A stretch of DNA of 64,000 nucleotides from Streptomyces sp. PsTaAH-137 (GCF_003259365.1 NZ_QLLY01000001.1:496001-560000), one strand, 5' to 3'; counted from the first letter of the stretch, positions 17,153 through 26,344 are shown. Notes: generated by a model not told the origin, from the sequence alone. Program-made: numbers and translations.

Positions 17153-17231
17153 GTGAACGAGCTTAGGGGATCGGTACGACTTTCCGCTCCCGTAGGTGAC
17201 GTGGGTATCGCCATGTGTGATGTTCGCCATG

Positions 17232-18002
17232 TCAGGGCGCCTCGCCGAACGCTCCGTGCCGGCCCGCCCCGGCCGTGAATCGCCCGGCCCCTTCGATCCC
17301 CTCGCGCAACACACCCGTCCCGTGGACGAGTTCGCCCCGCATCGCCGTCTCCTCGTCGAGTCCGTGCTGCTCCCGCACCGACGCCCGGTCGCTGCGCAGG
17401 CATGCCTGGGGGAACTCCGCGAGCGCGGCGGCCAGTTCCTCCGCCGCCGCGCGGGCCCGGCCCGGCGGCACCAGGCGGTTGGCCAGACCCATCGCGTGGG
17501 CCTCGGCCGCCGGGACGGGCCGCCCGGTCAGGATCAGGTCCATGGCCCGGCTCTCCCCGATCAGACGGGGCAGCCGGACCGTGCCGCCGTCGATCAGCGG
17601 CACACCCCAGCGGCGGCAGAACACCCCGAACACGGCGTCCTCCTCGACGACCCGCAGATCGCACCAGAGCGCCAGCTCCAGACCGCCCGCCACCGCGTGA
17701 CCGCTCACCGCCGCGATCACCGGCTTGGACAGCCGCAGCCGCGTCGGCCCCATCGGCCCGTCGCCGTCCGCCGCCACCCGGTTGCCGCGCTCCGTGCCGA
17801 CGGCCTTCAGGTCCGCGCCCGCGCAGAACGTGCCGCCCTCGCCCCACAGCACCGCCACCCGCGCCGCGTCGTCCGCCTCGAACGCCCGGAAGGCGTCGGC
17901 CAACAGGGCGGCCGTCGCGCCGTCGACCGCGTTGCGGGCCTCGGGGCGGGACAGGATCACCGTGGTGACATGGGCGGTGCGCTCGACGCGGACGGACGGC
18001 AT
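17232..18002 (-). CDS. enoyl-CoA hydratase/isomerase (crotonase) family protein
   Basis: A 256-aa crotonase-fold protein acting on acyl-CoA thioesters. Seen: oxyanion-hole segments GTFCAGADLKAV and SGHAVAGGLELALWCDLRV, the motif GVFCRRWGVPLIDGGTVRLPRLIG and LTGRPVPAAEAHAMGLANRLVP. The usual hydratase second Glu is not obvious in the DGGT segment, so hydratase, isomerase or dehalogenase-like chemistry are all open. The ATG at 18002 follows GGGAG. It lies 47 bases downstream of the GH3 gene on the same strand and may share its transcript, though no shared pathway is evident. Confidence 0.85.
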   Translation of the reverse strand: MPSVRVERTAHVTTVILSRPEARNAVDGATAALLADAFRAFEADDAARVAVLWGEGGTFCAGADLKAVGTERGNRVAADGDGPMGPTRLRLSKPVIAAVSGHAVAGGLELALWCDLRVVEEDAVFGVFCRRWGVPLIDGGTVRLPRLIGESRAMDLILTGRPVPAAEAHAMGLANRLVPPGRARAAAEELAAALAEFPQACLRSDRASVREQHGLDEETAMRGELVHGTGVLREGIEGAGRFTAGAGRHGAFGEAP

Positions 18003-18049
18003 GGGCTGCTCCCGGCTGTGGAGTGGGCGAACTGGACGAAACGGATGAA

Positions 18050-20317
18050 CTAGGTGGCGGTGAGGGTGAGTTCGGCGTCGGCCGTCGAACTCGTACCGAC
18101 GTACAGCTTGAACGTCCCCTCCTCCACGCGGAACGTCCCGGCGGGATCGTTCGTCCAGAACCCCAGGTCCTCGGCGGCGAGCCGGAACCGGACCGTCGTC
18201 GCCGCGCCCGCGTCGAGCGTGACCCGCCGGAACCCGCGCAGCCCGCGCACGGGTCGGACGATGCTCGCGGTCACGTCCCGCACATAGAGCTGCACCACCT
18301 CGTCCCCCGCGCGGTCTCCGCTGTTGCGCACGGACACCGACACCTCCACGGTGTCCCCCTGGCGCAGCGCCCGCGCGGACACCCGCGCCCGGCTCAGCTT
18401 CAGCGCGCCGAGGTCGAAGGCCGTGTAGCTCAGCCCGTGACCGAACGGGAACTGCGGTGTCGGCGGCAGGTCCAGGTACTTCGACGTGTACTTGTTGTCC
18501 GCGTCGTAGGGGCGGCCCGTCGACTCGTGGTTGTAGTGGACCGGGAGCTGGCCGACCGTCCGGGGGAACGACACCGGCAGCTTCCCGCCCGGGTTCACCG
18601 CGCCGAACAGCACGTCCGCGACGGCGTGCCCCGCCTCGATCCCGGGATGCCAGGCCTCCAGTACCGCGGGAGCCTTCTCCAGCCACGAACCCATCGTCAG
18701 CGGGCGGCCGTTGACCAGGACGACCACGAACGGCTTCCCCGTCTCCGCGATCGCCGCGACCAGCTTCTCCTGCGCGCCCGGCAGTGCGAGGTCGCTGCGC
18801 GCCGCGGCCTCCCCGCTCAGCGCCGCCGGCTCGCCCACCACCACGACCGTCAGGTCCGCGGCCCTCGTCGCCGCGACCGCCGCCCCGATCCCTGCCGTGT
18901 CCCCGCCCTCCGGAGCGACACCCCGGGCGTACGTCACCTTCGTGTCCGGCGCGGCCTTCCTCACGGCGTCCAGGATCCGCACCGCCGGGAACCGCTCGGC
19001 CGCCGCGGGCACCACCCACGTACCCAGCAGATCCGCCGAGTCGGCGAACGGGCCCACCAGCGCGAGGGACGCGAGGGTCCGGCTCAGCGGCAGGACCCCG
19101 TCGTCGTTCTTCAGCAGCACCATGGACCTGGCGGCCGCCGCACGCGCCGCCTCCCGTGTCTTCGCCGTGGGCCCGGTGAGCGCCGCGTCCTCGTCCACGT
19201 ACGGATCGTCGAAGAGCCCGAGCGCGTACTTCAGACGCAGCACCCGTGCCACCGCGTCGTCGATCCGCCGCTGCGGGATCCTCCCCTCGCGCAGCAGCCG
19301 CCTGCCGTGGGTGCGCAGGTTCGTGCTCGTCATCTCCATGTCGACGCCCGCGTTCAGCGCGAGCCGCGCCGCGTCGGCGCCGTCCTCGGCGAAGCCGTGC
19401 GCGATCAGCTCCTGGACGCCGCTCCAGTCGCTGACCACCGTCCCGTCGAAGCCCCACTCCTCCTTGAGGATGTCGGTGAGGGTGTGCGCGTTGCCGTGTC
19501 CCGGGACGCCGCTGACGGTGTTGAAGGAGGCCATCACCGTGGCCGCGCCCGCCTCCAAGGCCGCCTTGAACGGGGGGAGGTACAGATTGCGCAGCCGGGA
19601 CTCCGACACGTCGACCGTGTTGTAGTCGCGGCCGCCCTCGGCGCCGCCGTACGCGACGAAGTGCTTGGCGCAGGCCGCGACGGACGTCTTCGTGGAGAGC
19701 CCCGCACCCTGGTAGCCCTTCACCTTCGCCGCCGCGTACCGCGCGGTCAGGTGGGGGTCCTCACCGTTCCCCTCGGCGACGCGGCCCCAGCGCGGCTCGC
19801 GCGTGACGTCCATCATCGGCGAGAACGTCCAGTGCACCCCGTTGGACCGGGCCTCCCGCGCCGACACCTCGGCGTCCGCCCGCGCCACCTCCGGATCGAA
19901 CGCGGCGGCCTGCGCGAGCGGGATCGGGAACGTCGTCCAGAAGCCGTGGATCACGTCCAGACCGAACAGCAGCGGGATGCCGAGCCGCGACTCCTCGACG
20001 GCGAGCCGTTGCAGTGCGTTCGTCGTCCGCGCGCCGAAGACGCTGAGCACCGAACCGAGCCGTCCCGTACGTGCCGCGTCCTCGACCTCCTTCGTCGAAC
20101 CCGACCCCGGATTCAGGTCGTAGGCCCACGGGAGCTGCTGCAACTGCCCCAGCTTCTCCTCCGGCGTCATCCGGGCGAGCAGCGCCCGCACCTCGTCCTC
20201 GTACGGACCCGCACGCCGGCCGGCCACCGGCTGAGCGGCCCGCGCGACCGAGGGGTGGCCCGCCGCGGCGGTGACGCCGATCGCGGACAGCAACGTACGT
20301 CTTCCCAGCTCCGGCAC
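18050..20317 (-). CDS. GH3 beta-glucosidase (BglX-type), Tat-exported
   Basis: A 755-aa secreted glycoside hydrolase family 3 enzyme cleaving beta-glucosides or beta-xylosides from the non-reducing end. Seen: a Tat signal beginning GRRTLLSAIG, the alpha/beta-barrel segment FGLDVIHGFWTTFPIPLAQ, KHF at 218-220, nucleophile Asp297 in TVVSDWSG, the alpha/beta sandwich, and a C-terminal fibronectin-III-like domain. The start is GTG at 20317 with GAGGAG seven bases upstream. It diverges from the ABC exporter across a 77-base region occupied by a MerR/SoxR-type promoter. Confidence 0.93.
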   Translation of the reverse strand: MPELGRRTLLSAIGVTAAAGHPSVARAAQPVAGRRAGPYEDEVRALLARMTPEEKLGQLQQLPWAYDLNPGSGSTKEVEDAARTGRLGSVLSVFGARTTNALQRLAVEESRLGIPLLFGLDVIHGFWTTFPIPLAQAAAFDPEVARADAEVSAREARSNGVHWTFSPMMDVTREPRWGRVAEGNGEDPHLTARYAAAKVKGYQGAGLSTKTSVAACAKHFVAYGGAEGGRDYNTVDVSESRLRNLYLPPFKAALEAGAATVMASFNTVSGVPGHGNAHTLTDILKEEWGFDGTVVSDWSGVQELIAHGFAEDGADAARLALNAGVDMEMTSTNLRTHGRRLLREGRIPQRRIDDAVARVLRLKYALGLFDDPYVDEDAALTGPTAKTREAARAAAARSMVLLKNDDGVLPLSRTLASLALVGPFADSADLLGTWVVPAAAERFPAVRILDAVRKAAPDTKVTYARGVAPEGGDTAGIGAAVAATRAADLTVVVVGEPAALSGEAAARSDLALPGAQEKLVAAIAETGKPFVVVLVNGRPLTMGSWLEKAPAVLEAWHPGIEAGHAVADVLFGAVNPGGKLPVSFPRTVGQLPVHYNHESTGRPYDADNKYTSKYLDLPPTPQFPFGHGLSYTAFDLGALKLSRARVSARALRQGDTVEVSVSVRNSGDRAGDEVVQLYVRDVTASIVRPVRGLRGFRRVTLDAGAATTVRFRLAAEDLGFWTNDPAGTFRVEEGTFKLYVGTSSTADAELTLTAT

Positions 20318-20356
20318 GTCCTGGCTCCTCGCATCCCATGGGTTGACCTCATGTTG

Positions 20357-20387
20357 TTGACCTCAAGAAAGGTTGAGGTCCTACTGT
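20357..20387 (+). promoter_or_regulatory. MerR/SoxR-type operator-promoter with 19-bp spacer
   Basis: TTGACC (20357-20362) and TACTGT (20382-20387) are 19 bases apart, the overlong spacing typical of MerR-family promoters. The spacer contains a perfect dyad GACCTCAA-N6-TTGAGGTC (20359-20380), very close to known SoxR boxes (CCTCAA…TTGAGG). The predicted start of transcription falls on or next to the ATG at 20395, so the ABC exporter mRNA is probably leaderless. A second TTGACCTCA lies at 20343-20351. No MerR-family gene is present in the window, as expected for a SoxR encoded elsewhere. Confidence 0.8.
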
Positions 20388-20394
20388 CGTCGGC

Positions 20395-22293
20395 ATGAGC
20401 ATGGAGACCACAGCCTGGACGCAGCTGCACAGCGTCATGAACGCCCAGAACGGCGGCTCCCACAACCGCCCCTTCGCCCGCGCGACCCTGCGCCGCATCG
20501 CCGCGTTCGCGCGACCGCACCGGCGGCGCATCATCCAGTTCGTCGTGCTGAGCGTCCTCACCGCGCTGCTGGCCGTCGCGACCCCGGTGCTCGCCGGTGA
20601 CGTCGTCAACACCATCGTCGGCGGTCACGACCAGGGGCTCGTGGTGCGACTCGCCGTCCTCATCGCGGTGATCGCGCTCGCCGAGGCCGGAATCGGGCTG
20701 CTCGCCCGCTGGCTCTCCGCGAACCTCGGCGAGGGCCTGATCCTCGATCTCCGTACGGCCGTCTTCGACCATGTGCAGAAGATGCCCGTCGCGTTCTTCA
20801 CCCGGACCCGCACCGGGGCGCTCGTCAGCCGCCTCAACAACGATGTGATCGGCGCCCAGCGCGCGTTCAGCAACACCCTGTCGGGCGTCGTCGGCAACGT
20901 GGTGACCCTGATCCTCACCCTCGCCGTCATGCTCACCCTGTCCTGGCAGATCACCCTGCTCGCCCTCGTCCTGCTGCCCGTGTTCGTGATCCCGGCCCGC
21001 CGCACGGGCTCCCGGATGGCGCGGCTGCAACGTGAGGCCGCAGCCCACAACGCGGCCATGGGCACCCGGATGACCGAGCGGTTCTCCGCGCCCGGCGCCA
21101 CGCTCGTGAAGCTCTTCGGGCGCCCCGAGGAGGAGTCCGAGGAGTTCGCGGCCCGGGCCCGGCGGGTGCGGGACATCGGGGTGCGGACGGCGATGGCGCA
21201 GTCCGCGTTCATCACCGCGCTCACCCTCGTCTCCGCCCTCGCGCTGGCCCTCGTCTACGGCCTCGGCGGCTACCTCGCCCTCGACGGCAGCCTGAAGGCG
21301 GGCACCGTCGTCTCCCTCGCCCTGCTCCTCACCCGGCTGTACGCGCCGCTGACGTCCCTGGCGGGCGCCCGCGTCGAGGTCATGAGCGCGCTGGTCAGCT
21401 TCGAGCGCGTCTTCGAAGTGCTCGACCTCAAGCCGCTGATCGAGGAGAAGCCGGAGGCCCGCGAAGTGCCCGAGGGGCCGGTCGCCGTGGAGTTCGACGA
21501 GGTCCGCTTCGGCTACCCGGCCGCCGACAAGGTCTCCCTCGCCTCGCTGGAGGAGGTCGCCTCGCTCGACAACCGCGGCGGCGCCGAGGTCCTGCACGGC
21601 GTCTCCTTCCGCGCCGAACCCGGCCAGACCGTCGCGCTCGTCGGCTCCTCCGGCGCCGGCAAGTCGACCGTCGCGCAACTCCTGCCCCGCCTCTACGACA
21701 CCGACGCGGGCGCCGTACGGATCGGCGGCGTCGACGTACGCGACCTGAGCGCCCCGTCCATCCGCGCCACCCTCGGCATGGTCACCCAGGACGGCCACCT
21801 CTTCCACGACAGCGTCCGCGCCAACCTGCTGCTCGCCCGGCCGGAGGCGACCGAGGACGAACTCTGGGACGTCCTGCGCCGGGCCCGCCTGGAGACCCTG
21901 GTGCGCGAACTCCCCGACGGACTCGACACGGTGGTCGGCGAGCGCGGCTACCGGCTCTCCGGCGGCGAACGCCAGCGCATGACCATCGCCCGGCTGCTCC
22001 TCGCCCGCCAGCGCGTCGTCATCCTCGACGAGGCCACCGCCCACCTCGACAACACCTCCGAGGCCGCGGTGCAGGAGGCCCTGGCGGAGGCCCTCGACGG
22101 ACGCACCGCCATCGTCATCGCCCACCGGCTCTCCACGATCCGCTCCGCCGACCAGATCCTGGTGGTCGAGAACGGCCGGATCGTGGAGCGCGGCACCCAC
22201 GACGAACTCGTCGCCGTGGAGGGCCGGTACGCCGAGCTGTACCGGACCCAGTTCGCGCACGGGGAGCGCGAGGCGGTGGCCGAGCCGGCGTGA
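20395..22293 (+). CDS. ABC exporter, fused membrane and ATPase domains
   Basis: A 632-aa half-transporter of the multidrug/lipid exporter type. Six transmembrane helices lie within about residues 45-320, followed by a nucleotide-binding domain. Seen: Walker A GSSGAGKST, signature LSGGERQRM, Walker B RVVILDEATAHLD and the switch His in IVIAHRLSTIR. A 20-residue insertion (DKVSLASLEEVASLDNRGG) sits just before the strand preceding Walker A. It is preceded by a SoxR-like promoter at the spacing of a leaderless mRNA, suggesting induction by redox-active compounds. It is 55 bases upstream of a LuxR regulator gene. Confidence 0.9.
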   Translation: MSMETTAWTQLHSVMNAQNGGSHNRPFARATLRRIAAFARPHRRRIIQFVVLSVLTALLAVATPVLAGDVVNTIVGGHDQGLVVRLAVLIAVIALAEAGIGLLARWLSANLGEGLILDLRTAVFDHVQKMPVAFFTRTRTGALVSRLNNDVIGAQRAFSNTLSGVVGNVVTLILTLAVMLTLSWQITLLALVLLPVFVIPARRTGSRMARLQREAAAHNAAMGTRMTERFSAPGATLVKLFGRPEEESEEFAARARRVRDIGVRTAMAQSAFITALTLVSALALALVYGLGGYLALDGSLKAGTVVSLALLLTRLYAPLTSLAGARVEVMSALVSFERVFEVLDLKPLIEEKPEAREVPEGPVAVEFDEVRFGYPAADKVSLASLEEVASLDNRGGAEVLHGVSFRAEPGQTVALVGSSGAGKSTVAQLLPRLYDTDAGAVRIGGVDVRDLSAPSIRATLGMVTQDGHLFHDSVRANLLLARPEATEDELWDVLRRARLETLVRELPDGLDTVVGERGYRLSGGERQRMTIARLLLARQRVVILDEATAHLDNTSEAAVQEALAEALDGRTAIVIAHRLSTIRSADQILVVENGRIVERGTHDELVAVEGRYAELYRTQFAHGEREAVAEPA

Positions 22294-22336
22294 GCAGCGG
22301 CCCGAACCGACGGGACGCCGGCGCGCGCGACGCGGC

Positions 22337-22342
22337 TACCCT
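22337..22342 (+). promoter_or_regulatory. possible -10 box of a leaderless regulator gene
   Basis: TACCCT lies six bases before the ATG at 22349, where there is no ribosome site. The same TAnnnT-to-ATG spacing occurs before the genes at 17152, 20395 and 61221. A matching -35 box is not clear. Confidence 0.35.
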
Positions 22343-22348
22343 GGCCGC

Positions 22349-25111
22349 ATGCTGCTGGGGCGGACAGCGGAGTGCGCGCGTCTCGAGGACCTGGTCGACG
22401 CGGCACGCGGCGGGCGCAGCGGGGCGCTCGTCGTGCGCGGCGAGGCCGGGATCGGCAAGTCGAGCCTCCTCGCGTACGCCGCGTCGGTCGCCGGGGACCT
22501 GACCCGACTGCGCACCCAGGGCATCGAGGCCGAGAGCGGACTGCCGTATGTGGGACTCGCCGATCTCTTCCGGCCGGTCACCGATCGGCTCGACCGGATC
22601 CCGCGGCGGCAGGCCGCCGCCCTCACCGGCGCCCTCGCCCTCGGCCCCGCCGTCGCCCAGGACCGGTACGCCGTCGCCGCGGGCACCCTCAGCCTGCTCG
22701 GCGCGGTCAGCGAGTCCGGGCCCGTCCTGCTCGTCGTCGACGACGCCCAATGGCTCGACCCGTACTCCCTCGACGCCCTCGCCTTCGCCACCCGCAGGCT
22801 CAAGCGGGAAGGCGTCGCCGCCCTCTACGCCACCCGCGACGCCGACGAGGCCGCCTCCCGGCTCGCCCCCGTGGAGACCCTGACCCTGAGCGGCCTCGAC
22901 GCCGACTCCGCGCGCCGTCTCGTCGCCGCCGAACCGCTCTCCTCACGCGACATGGACCGGCTGCTCGCCGAGGCCCGCGGCAACCCCCTCGCCCTTCTCG
23001 AACTCCCCGCCCTGCTGGCCCGCGGCGGCCACCGTCCCGACACCGACGCCCCGCTGCCCATCGGCGACATGCTCACCCGCACCTTCCACAGCGCCGTCAC
23101 CCGGCTCCCGGCCCGCACCCAGGACGCCGTGCTGCTGCTCGCCGTCCTCGGACCCCGCCCCCTCGCCGGAACCGAAAGCGTCCTGCGCGCCCACGAGTTG
23201 ACCTACGCCGCACTCGAACCCGCCGAGCGGGCGGGGCTGCTGACCGTGGAAGAGGGCGCGTACGTCTTCCGCCACCCGCTGGTGCGCTCCAGCGTCTATC
23301 ACGGGGCGAGCGCCGTGCGCCGCTGGCAGGCCCACCGCACCGTCGCCCACGCCCTGCGGGACGCCACGGCACCCACCGCCGTCGAACGCTACGCCTGGCA
23401 TCTCGCCGAGTCCGGCGCCGACCCCGACGAAGAGGTGGCCGCCGCACTGGAACGCGCCGCCTCCGGCGGACCCGGAAGTCTCACCCTGCCGCTCGCCGCC
23501 CGGCTGTACGCCCACGCCGCCCGCTTCACCCCCGAGGACGAGCGCAGGGCGCTCCGGCTTCTCTCCGCCGCCCGCGCCGCCCAGGCCGCGGGCTCCCTCG
23601 ACGAGGCCGCCGGCCTCCTCGACCGCGCCCTCGCCCACGCCGCCCGGGAACGCACCCGGCTCGACATCCGCCAAGTCCGTTGCTACGTCGACATCCAGCG
23701 CGGCCGCACGGCGCTCGCCCGCGACCAGCTGCGCGCCGCCGTCGCGGACGCCCGGCACGTCGATCCCGCGCTCGCCGCCGTCATGCTCGGCGGCATCACC
23801 TTCACCGAACTCGCCATCGGCGACCTCACCGCGGCGCGCGCCGCCTCCGCCGAGTCCATGCGGTACGCCAACACGCTCGGCGACCCCTCCGCCGAACTGC
23901 CCGTACGTCTCCTGCACGCGCTCGTCGAACTCCTCGGCGGCGACGCGGAGAAGGGCCGCACACTGCTCCACGACCTCGAAAAGCCGCTCACCGTACCGGA
24001 CTTGGCGTTCCCGTACCCGGTCTCCGGGGTCGGCGGCCTGTGCCATCTCGCCGCCGAGGAACTGGACGCCGGCCTCGCCCTGCTCGACCGCGCCGTGCAC
24101 TCCGCCCGCGCCTCCAGCACCGTGGGGCTGCTCGCCCATCTCCTCGGCACGGCCTCCGTGATCGAGTTCTGGAGCGGCCGCTGGAACGCGTCGCTCGCGC
24201 ACGCCGACGAGTCCGTCCGGCTCGGCGAGGACACCGGACGCGTCCTCGAGGTGTGCCGGGCGCTCGCCGCCCAGGCCAGGACCGAGGCGGCCCGCGGCAG
24301 GGAGGCCGACTGCCGGCGGCACGCGGCGCGGGCGACGTCCCTCGCGGCCGTCACCGGGCTGCCCATGGACGCGGCCCGCGCCCACGGCGCGCTCGGCCTG
24401 CTCGAACTCGGCTTCGGCCGCTTTGACGAGTCGGCCCGGCACCTGGAGAGGGTCAGGGAGTTCTCCACCGCCAACGGCCGCGGCGACGGCCTCTATCTGT
24501 GCTGGGCAGCCGACCTCGCCGACGCCTATGTCCATCTGCACCGCACCGAGGACGCGTACGACGTCCTGCGCGTCCTCGACCACGAGGCGGGCCGGGGCGA
24601 CCGTCCCGTCACCGCCGCCGCGGCGGCCCGGGTGCGCGGCATGCTCGAACCGGCCCGCGCCGACCACCACATGGACCGCGCCCTGGCCCGGCTCGACAGG
24701 GTGACGGCCCCGTTCGAGCGGGCACGGACCGAGTTCGCCCGGGGCGAGCTGCTGCGCCGGCAGGGGCGGCGCGGTGAGGCCCGGCGCAGGCTGCGGCTCG
24801 GGCTCGGCCTCTTCGAACGGCTCGGCGCGAGCGGCTGGGCGGACCGGGCCGCCGCCGAACTCCGCGCCGCGGGCGGCGACGGCACCCGGGCCGGCGGCGC
24901 GGGACACACCCCGCTCGACGCCCTCACCCCGCAGGAACTGCGCGTCGCGCTCGCCGTCGGACGCGGAATCACCAACCACGAGGTCGCCGAACAGCTCTTC
25001 CTCAGCGTCAAGACGGTCGAGTTCCACCTCGGCAACATCTACCGCAAGCTCGACGGAGTGCACCGCAGGGCCCAACTCGTGCGCCTCATCAGCCGGTCGG
25101 CGGACAGCTGA
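22349..25111 (+). CDS. LuxR family regulator, LAL type (large ATPase)
   Basis: A 920-aa cytoplasmic regulator. An N-terminal AAA/NACHT-like ATPase carries Walker A GEAGIGKS at residues 31-38 and Walker B LLVVDDAQWLD. A long alpha-helical TPR-like middle is rich in Ala/Leu/Arg, and a C-terminal LuxR helix-turn-helix ends the protein (LTPQELRVALAVGRGITNHEVAEQLF through KTVEFHLGNIYRKL). LAL regulators typically activate antibiotic or catabolic genes. It follows the ABC exporter by 55 bases but probably has its own leaderless start. Its target is not evident; the exporter is the nearest candidate. Confidence 0.9.
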   Translation: MLLGRTAECARLEDLVDAARGGRSGALVVRGEAGIGKSSLLAYAASVAGDLTRLRTQGIEAESGLPYVGLADLFRPVTDRLDRIPRRQAAALTGALALGPAVAQDRYAVAAGTLSLLGAVSESGPVLLVVDDAQWLDPYSLDALAFATRRLKREGVAALYATRDADEAASRLAPVETLTLSGLDADSARRLVAAEPLSSRDMDRLLAEARGNPLALLELPALLARGGHRPDTDAPLPIGDMLTRTFHSAVTRLPARTQDAVLLLAVLGPRPLAGTESVLRAHELTYAALEPAERAGLLTVEEGAYVFRHPLVRSSVYHGASAVRRWQAHRTVAHALRDATAPTAVERYAWHLAESGADPDEEVAAALERAASGGPGSLTLPLAARLYAHAARFTPEDERRALRLLSAARAAQAAGSLDEAAGLLDRALAHAARERTRLDIRQVRCYVDIQRGRTALARDQLRAAVADARHVDPALAAVMLGGITFTELAIGDLTAARAASAESMRYANTLGDPSAELPVRLLHALVELLGGDAEKGRTLLHDLEKPLTVPDLAFPYPVSGVGGLCHLAAEELDAGLALLDRAVHSARASSTVGLLAHLLGTASVIEFWSGRWNASLAHADESVRLGEDTGRVLEVCRALAAQARTEAARGREADCRRHAARATSLAAVTGLPMDAARAHGALGLLELGFGRFDESARHLERVREFSTANGRGDGLYLCWAADLADAYVHLHRTEDAYDVLRVLDHEAGRGDRPVTAAAAARVRGMLEPARADHHMDRALARLDRVTAPFERARTEFARGELLRRQGRRGEARRRLRLGLGLFERLGASGWADRAAAELRAAGGDGTRAGGAGHTPLDALTPQELRVALAVGRGITNHEVAEQLFLSVKTVEFHLGNIYRKLDGVHRRAQLVRLISRSADS

Positions 25112-25162
25112 GCGACCCCGGGGAGACCCGGCGGACCACCACGACCGCCGGGCCGGAACAGC

Positions 25163-25187
25163 GGGGGTGCCCGGCGCGGACACCCCC
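25163..25187 (+). terminator. hairpin after the LAL regulator
   Basis: GGGGGTG (25163-25169) pairs with CACCCCC (25181-25187) around an 11-base loop, 50 bases past the stop of the LuxR gene. There is no U-tract, as is usual in high-G+C actinobacteria. Confidence 0.5.
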
Positions 25188-25303
25188 GTCCCCCGTGTTC
25201 CCCCATGTACGAAAGCCCCCGTCAACTTCCGTGCCCTCCACGATGACTCCCCGGCGGCGCCCCGGCCACGGTGAAAACCCTGGGATCGCGGACCAGGGGT
25301 GTA

Positions 25304-25324
25304 CGCCGTCCGGTGTAGACGGCG
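25304..25324. repeat. inverted repeat upstream of the STAS gene
   Basis: CGCCGTC and GACGGCG arms surround a seven-base loop. It lies in the 325-base gap between the LuxR and STAS genes; apart from this and the terminator at 25163-25187 I see nothing coding there. It could be a second terminator or an operator. Confidence 0.4.
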
Positions 25325-25436
25325 CGCTCCGGGATGCGGGGCCGACCGGCCCCTCGGGTGAGGGCCGTGTGGCCCCTCCCGCGCCGCCGCCCACGGCGCG
25401 ACGGTGTGCGTTCGCCGAGCCCAGGGGGTGGGCACC

Positions 25437-25946
25437 ATGGCATGGAGCCCCGTGCTCCGGCTCCGCCGCCGGACACCAGCGCCCGTGGTGGTGCGGCGCG
25501 TCGGCGGATGCCTGGTGATCGAGGTACGGGCCCCACTCGGACCGTCCGCGGAGGCGCCGGTCGGCCGGCTGTTGCACGAGGCGATCCGACCCGACGGCAC
25601 CGGCGTCCTCGTCGACCTGCGGCACACCGGACAGCTCGGTGCCGCGGGCGTCAGTGTGCTGTGGCTGGCCCGGACCCTCGCCGACCGCAACGGCCAGCCC
25701 TTCGGGCTCATCGGTGCGCGGGCCGAACTCCTGCCCGCGGCGCCTGAGCCGGGACCGGGGCGCAGGTCACCCCGTGGCCTCCCGCGCGCCCCGCTCCATG
25801 GCCTCCGCCATGGTCGGCAGCGGATCGAAGCGGTCCAGCAGCCCGCCCGCGCGCAGCAGCTTCAGGATGTTCCGGTGCGCACAGACGACGAGCAGCCGTC
25901 CGCCCCGGGCGACGACGCGGTCCTGCGCCCGGCACAGCAGCCGTAG
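25437..25946 (+). CDS. STAS-like protein with antisense-overlapping tail
   Basis: The first ~95 residues look like an STAS (anti-sigma-factor antagonist) fold: VVVRRVGGCLVIEVRAPLG, then VLVDLRHTGQLGAAGVSVLWLARTLADRNGQPFGLIGA. The usual phosphorylatable Ser after Asp is replaced (LGAAGVSVL instead of LDSSGLxxL), so it would not be regulated by the normal kinase. The frame does not stop at the end of the domain but runs another ~70 residues antisense to the convergent STAS gene (25767-26144). The ATG at 25437 follows AGGGGGTGGG. The tail is Gln/Arg/Pro-rich and probably not folded; a lost stop or a sequence error is possible. Confidence 0.55.
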   Translation: MAWSPVLRLRRRTPAPVVVRRVGGCLVIEVRAPLGPSAEAPVGRLLHEAIRPDGTGVLVDLRHTGQLGAAGVSVLWLARTLADRNGQPFGLIGARAELLPAAPEPGPGRRSPRGLPRAPLHGLRHGRQRIEAVQQPARAQQLQDVPVRTDDEQPSAPGDDAVLRPAQQP

Positions 25947-26144
25947 CGCGTACACGTCGAAGAAGACCACCGGGCCCAGGTCGAGCACCACGGTCCTTCT
26001 GTCGTCGAACGTGGCCGCGTCGAGGGCGGGCAGGACGTCGAGGGCAGCGGCGATGTCGATCTCGCCGTGCAGTTCGATCACGGTGACCGCGTGGACCTCG
26101 TGGACCCGGATGTGCCCGACGGGCCATGCGTTGCCTTCCAGCAT
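25767..26144 (-). CDS. STAS domain anti-sigma-factor antagonist-like protein
   Basis: A 125-aa single STAS domain (IRVHEVHAVTVIELHGEIDIAAAL, TVVLDLGPVVFFDVYALRLLCRAQDRVVARGGRLLVV). In the SpoIIAA phospho-site it reads FFDVYAL: the Asp is kept, but the phosphorylatable Ser that normally follows it is Val. I start at ATG 26144, where GGGGGAAG precedes and the product is domain-sized; ATG 26273 with GGAG upstream would add 43 residues of low-complexity sequence and is the alternative. It converges with, and overlaps, the other STAS gene by 180 bases. Confidence 0.75.
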   Translation of the reverse strand: MLEGNAWPVGHIRVHEVHAVTVIELHGEIDIAAALDVLPALDAATFDDRRTVVLDLGPVVFFDVYALRLLCRAQDRVVARGGRLLVVCAHRNILKLLRAGGLLDRFDPLPTMAEAMERGAREATG

Positions 26145-26293
26145 GGCGACTTCCCCCAAGTCGATCGGACGTCCGGAGAGGCCCGGGAAGCGGGACGACG
26201 GGATTCGGCCACCGGGGTCAGGGACGGCCTGGACGAACAGATTACGGCGCGGGGCCACGTTCCGTGCAGGCATTGACACACTCCGGTACCGAA

Positions 26294-26310
26294 TCACCCG
26301 CGGCGGATGA
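26294..26310. promoter_or_regulatory. 17-bp dyad TCACC-N7-GATGA, one mismatch
   Basis: TCACC at 26294-26298 and GATGA at 26306-26310 have seven bases between them. This is one mismatch from the TCACC-N7-GGTGA dyad found across the 26-49 kb block. It lies 43 bases before the ATG of the nonapeptide-repeat gene, in the divergent region shared with the STAS gene. On its own it would be weak evidence. Confidence 0.45.
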
Positions 26311-26344
26311 GGCCGCCCGCCCGGTCCTCTGCTGCGGTCTGCGG

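Noticed and set aside
22943..25711. Very long minus frame antisense to the LuxR regulator
   Set aside because: Low-complexity, no motifs, and the plus gene has a full ATPase and HTH.
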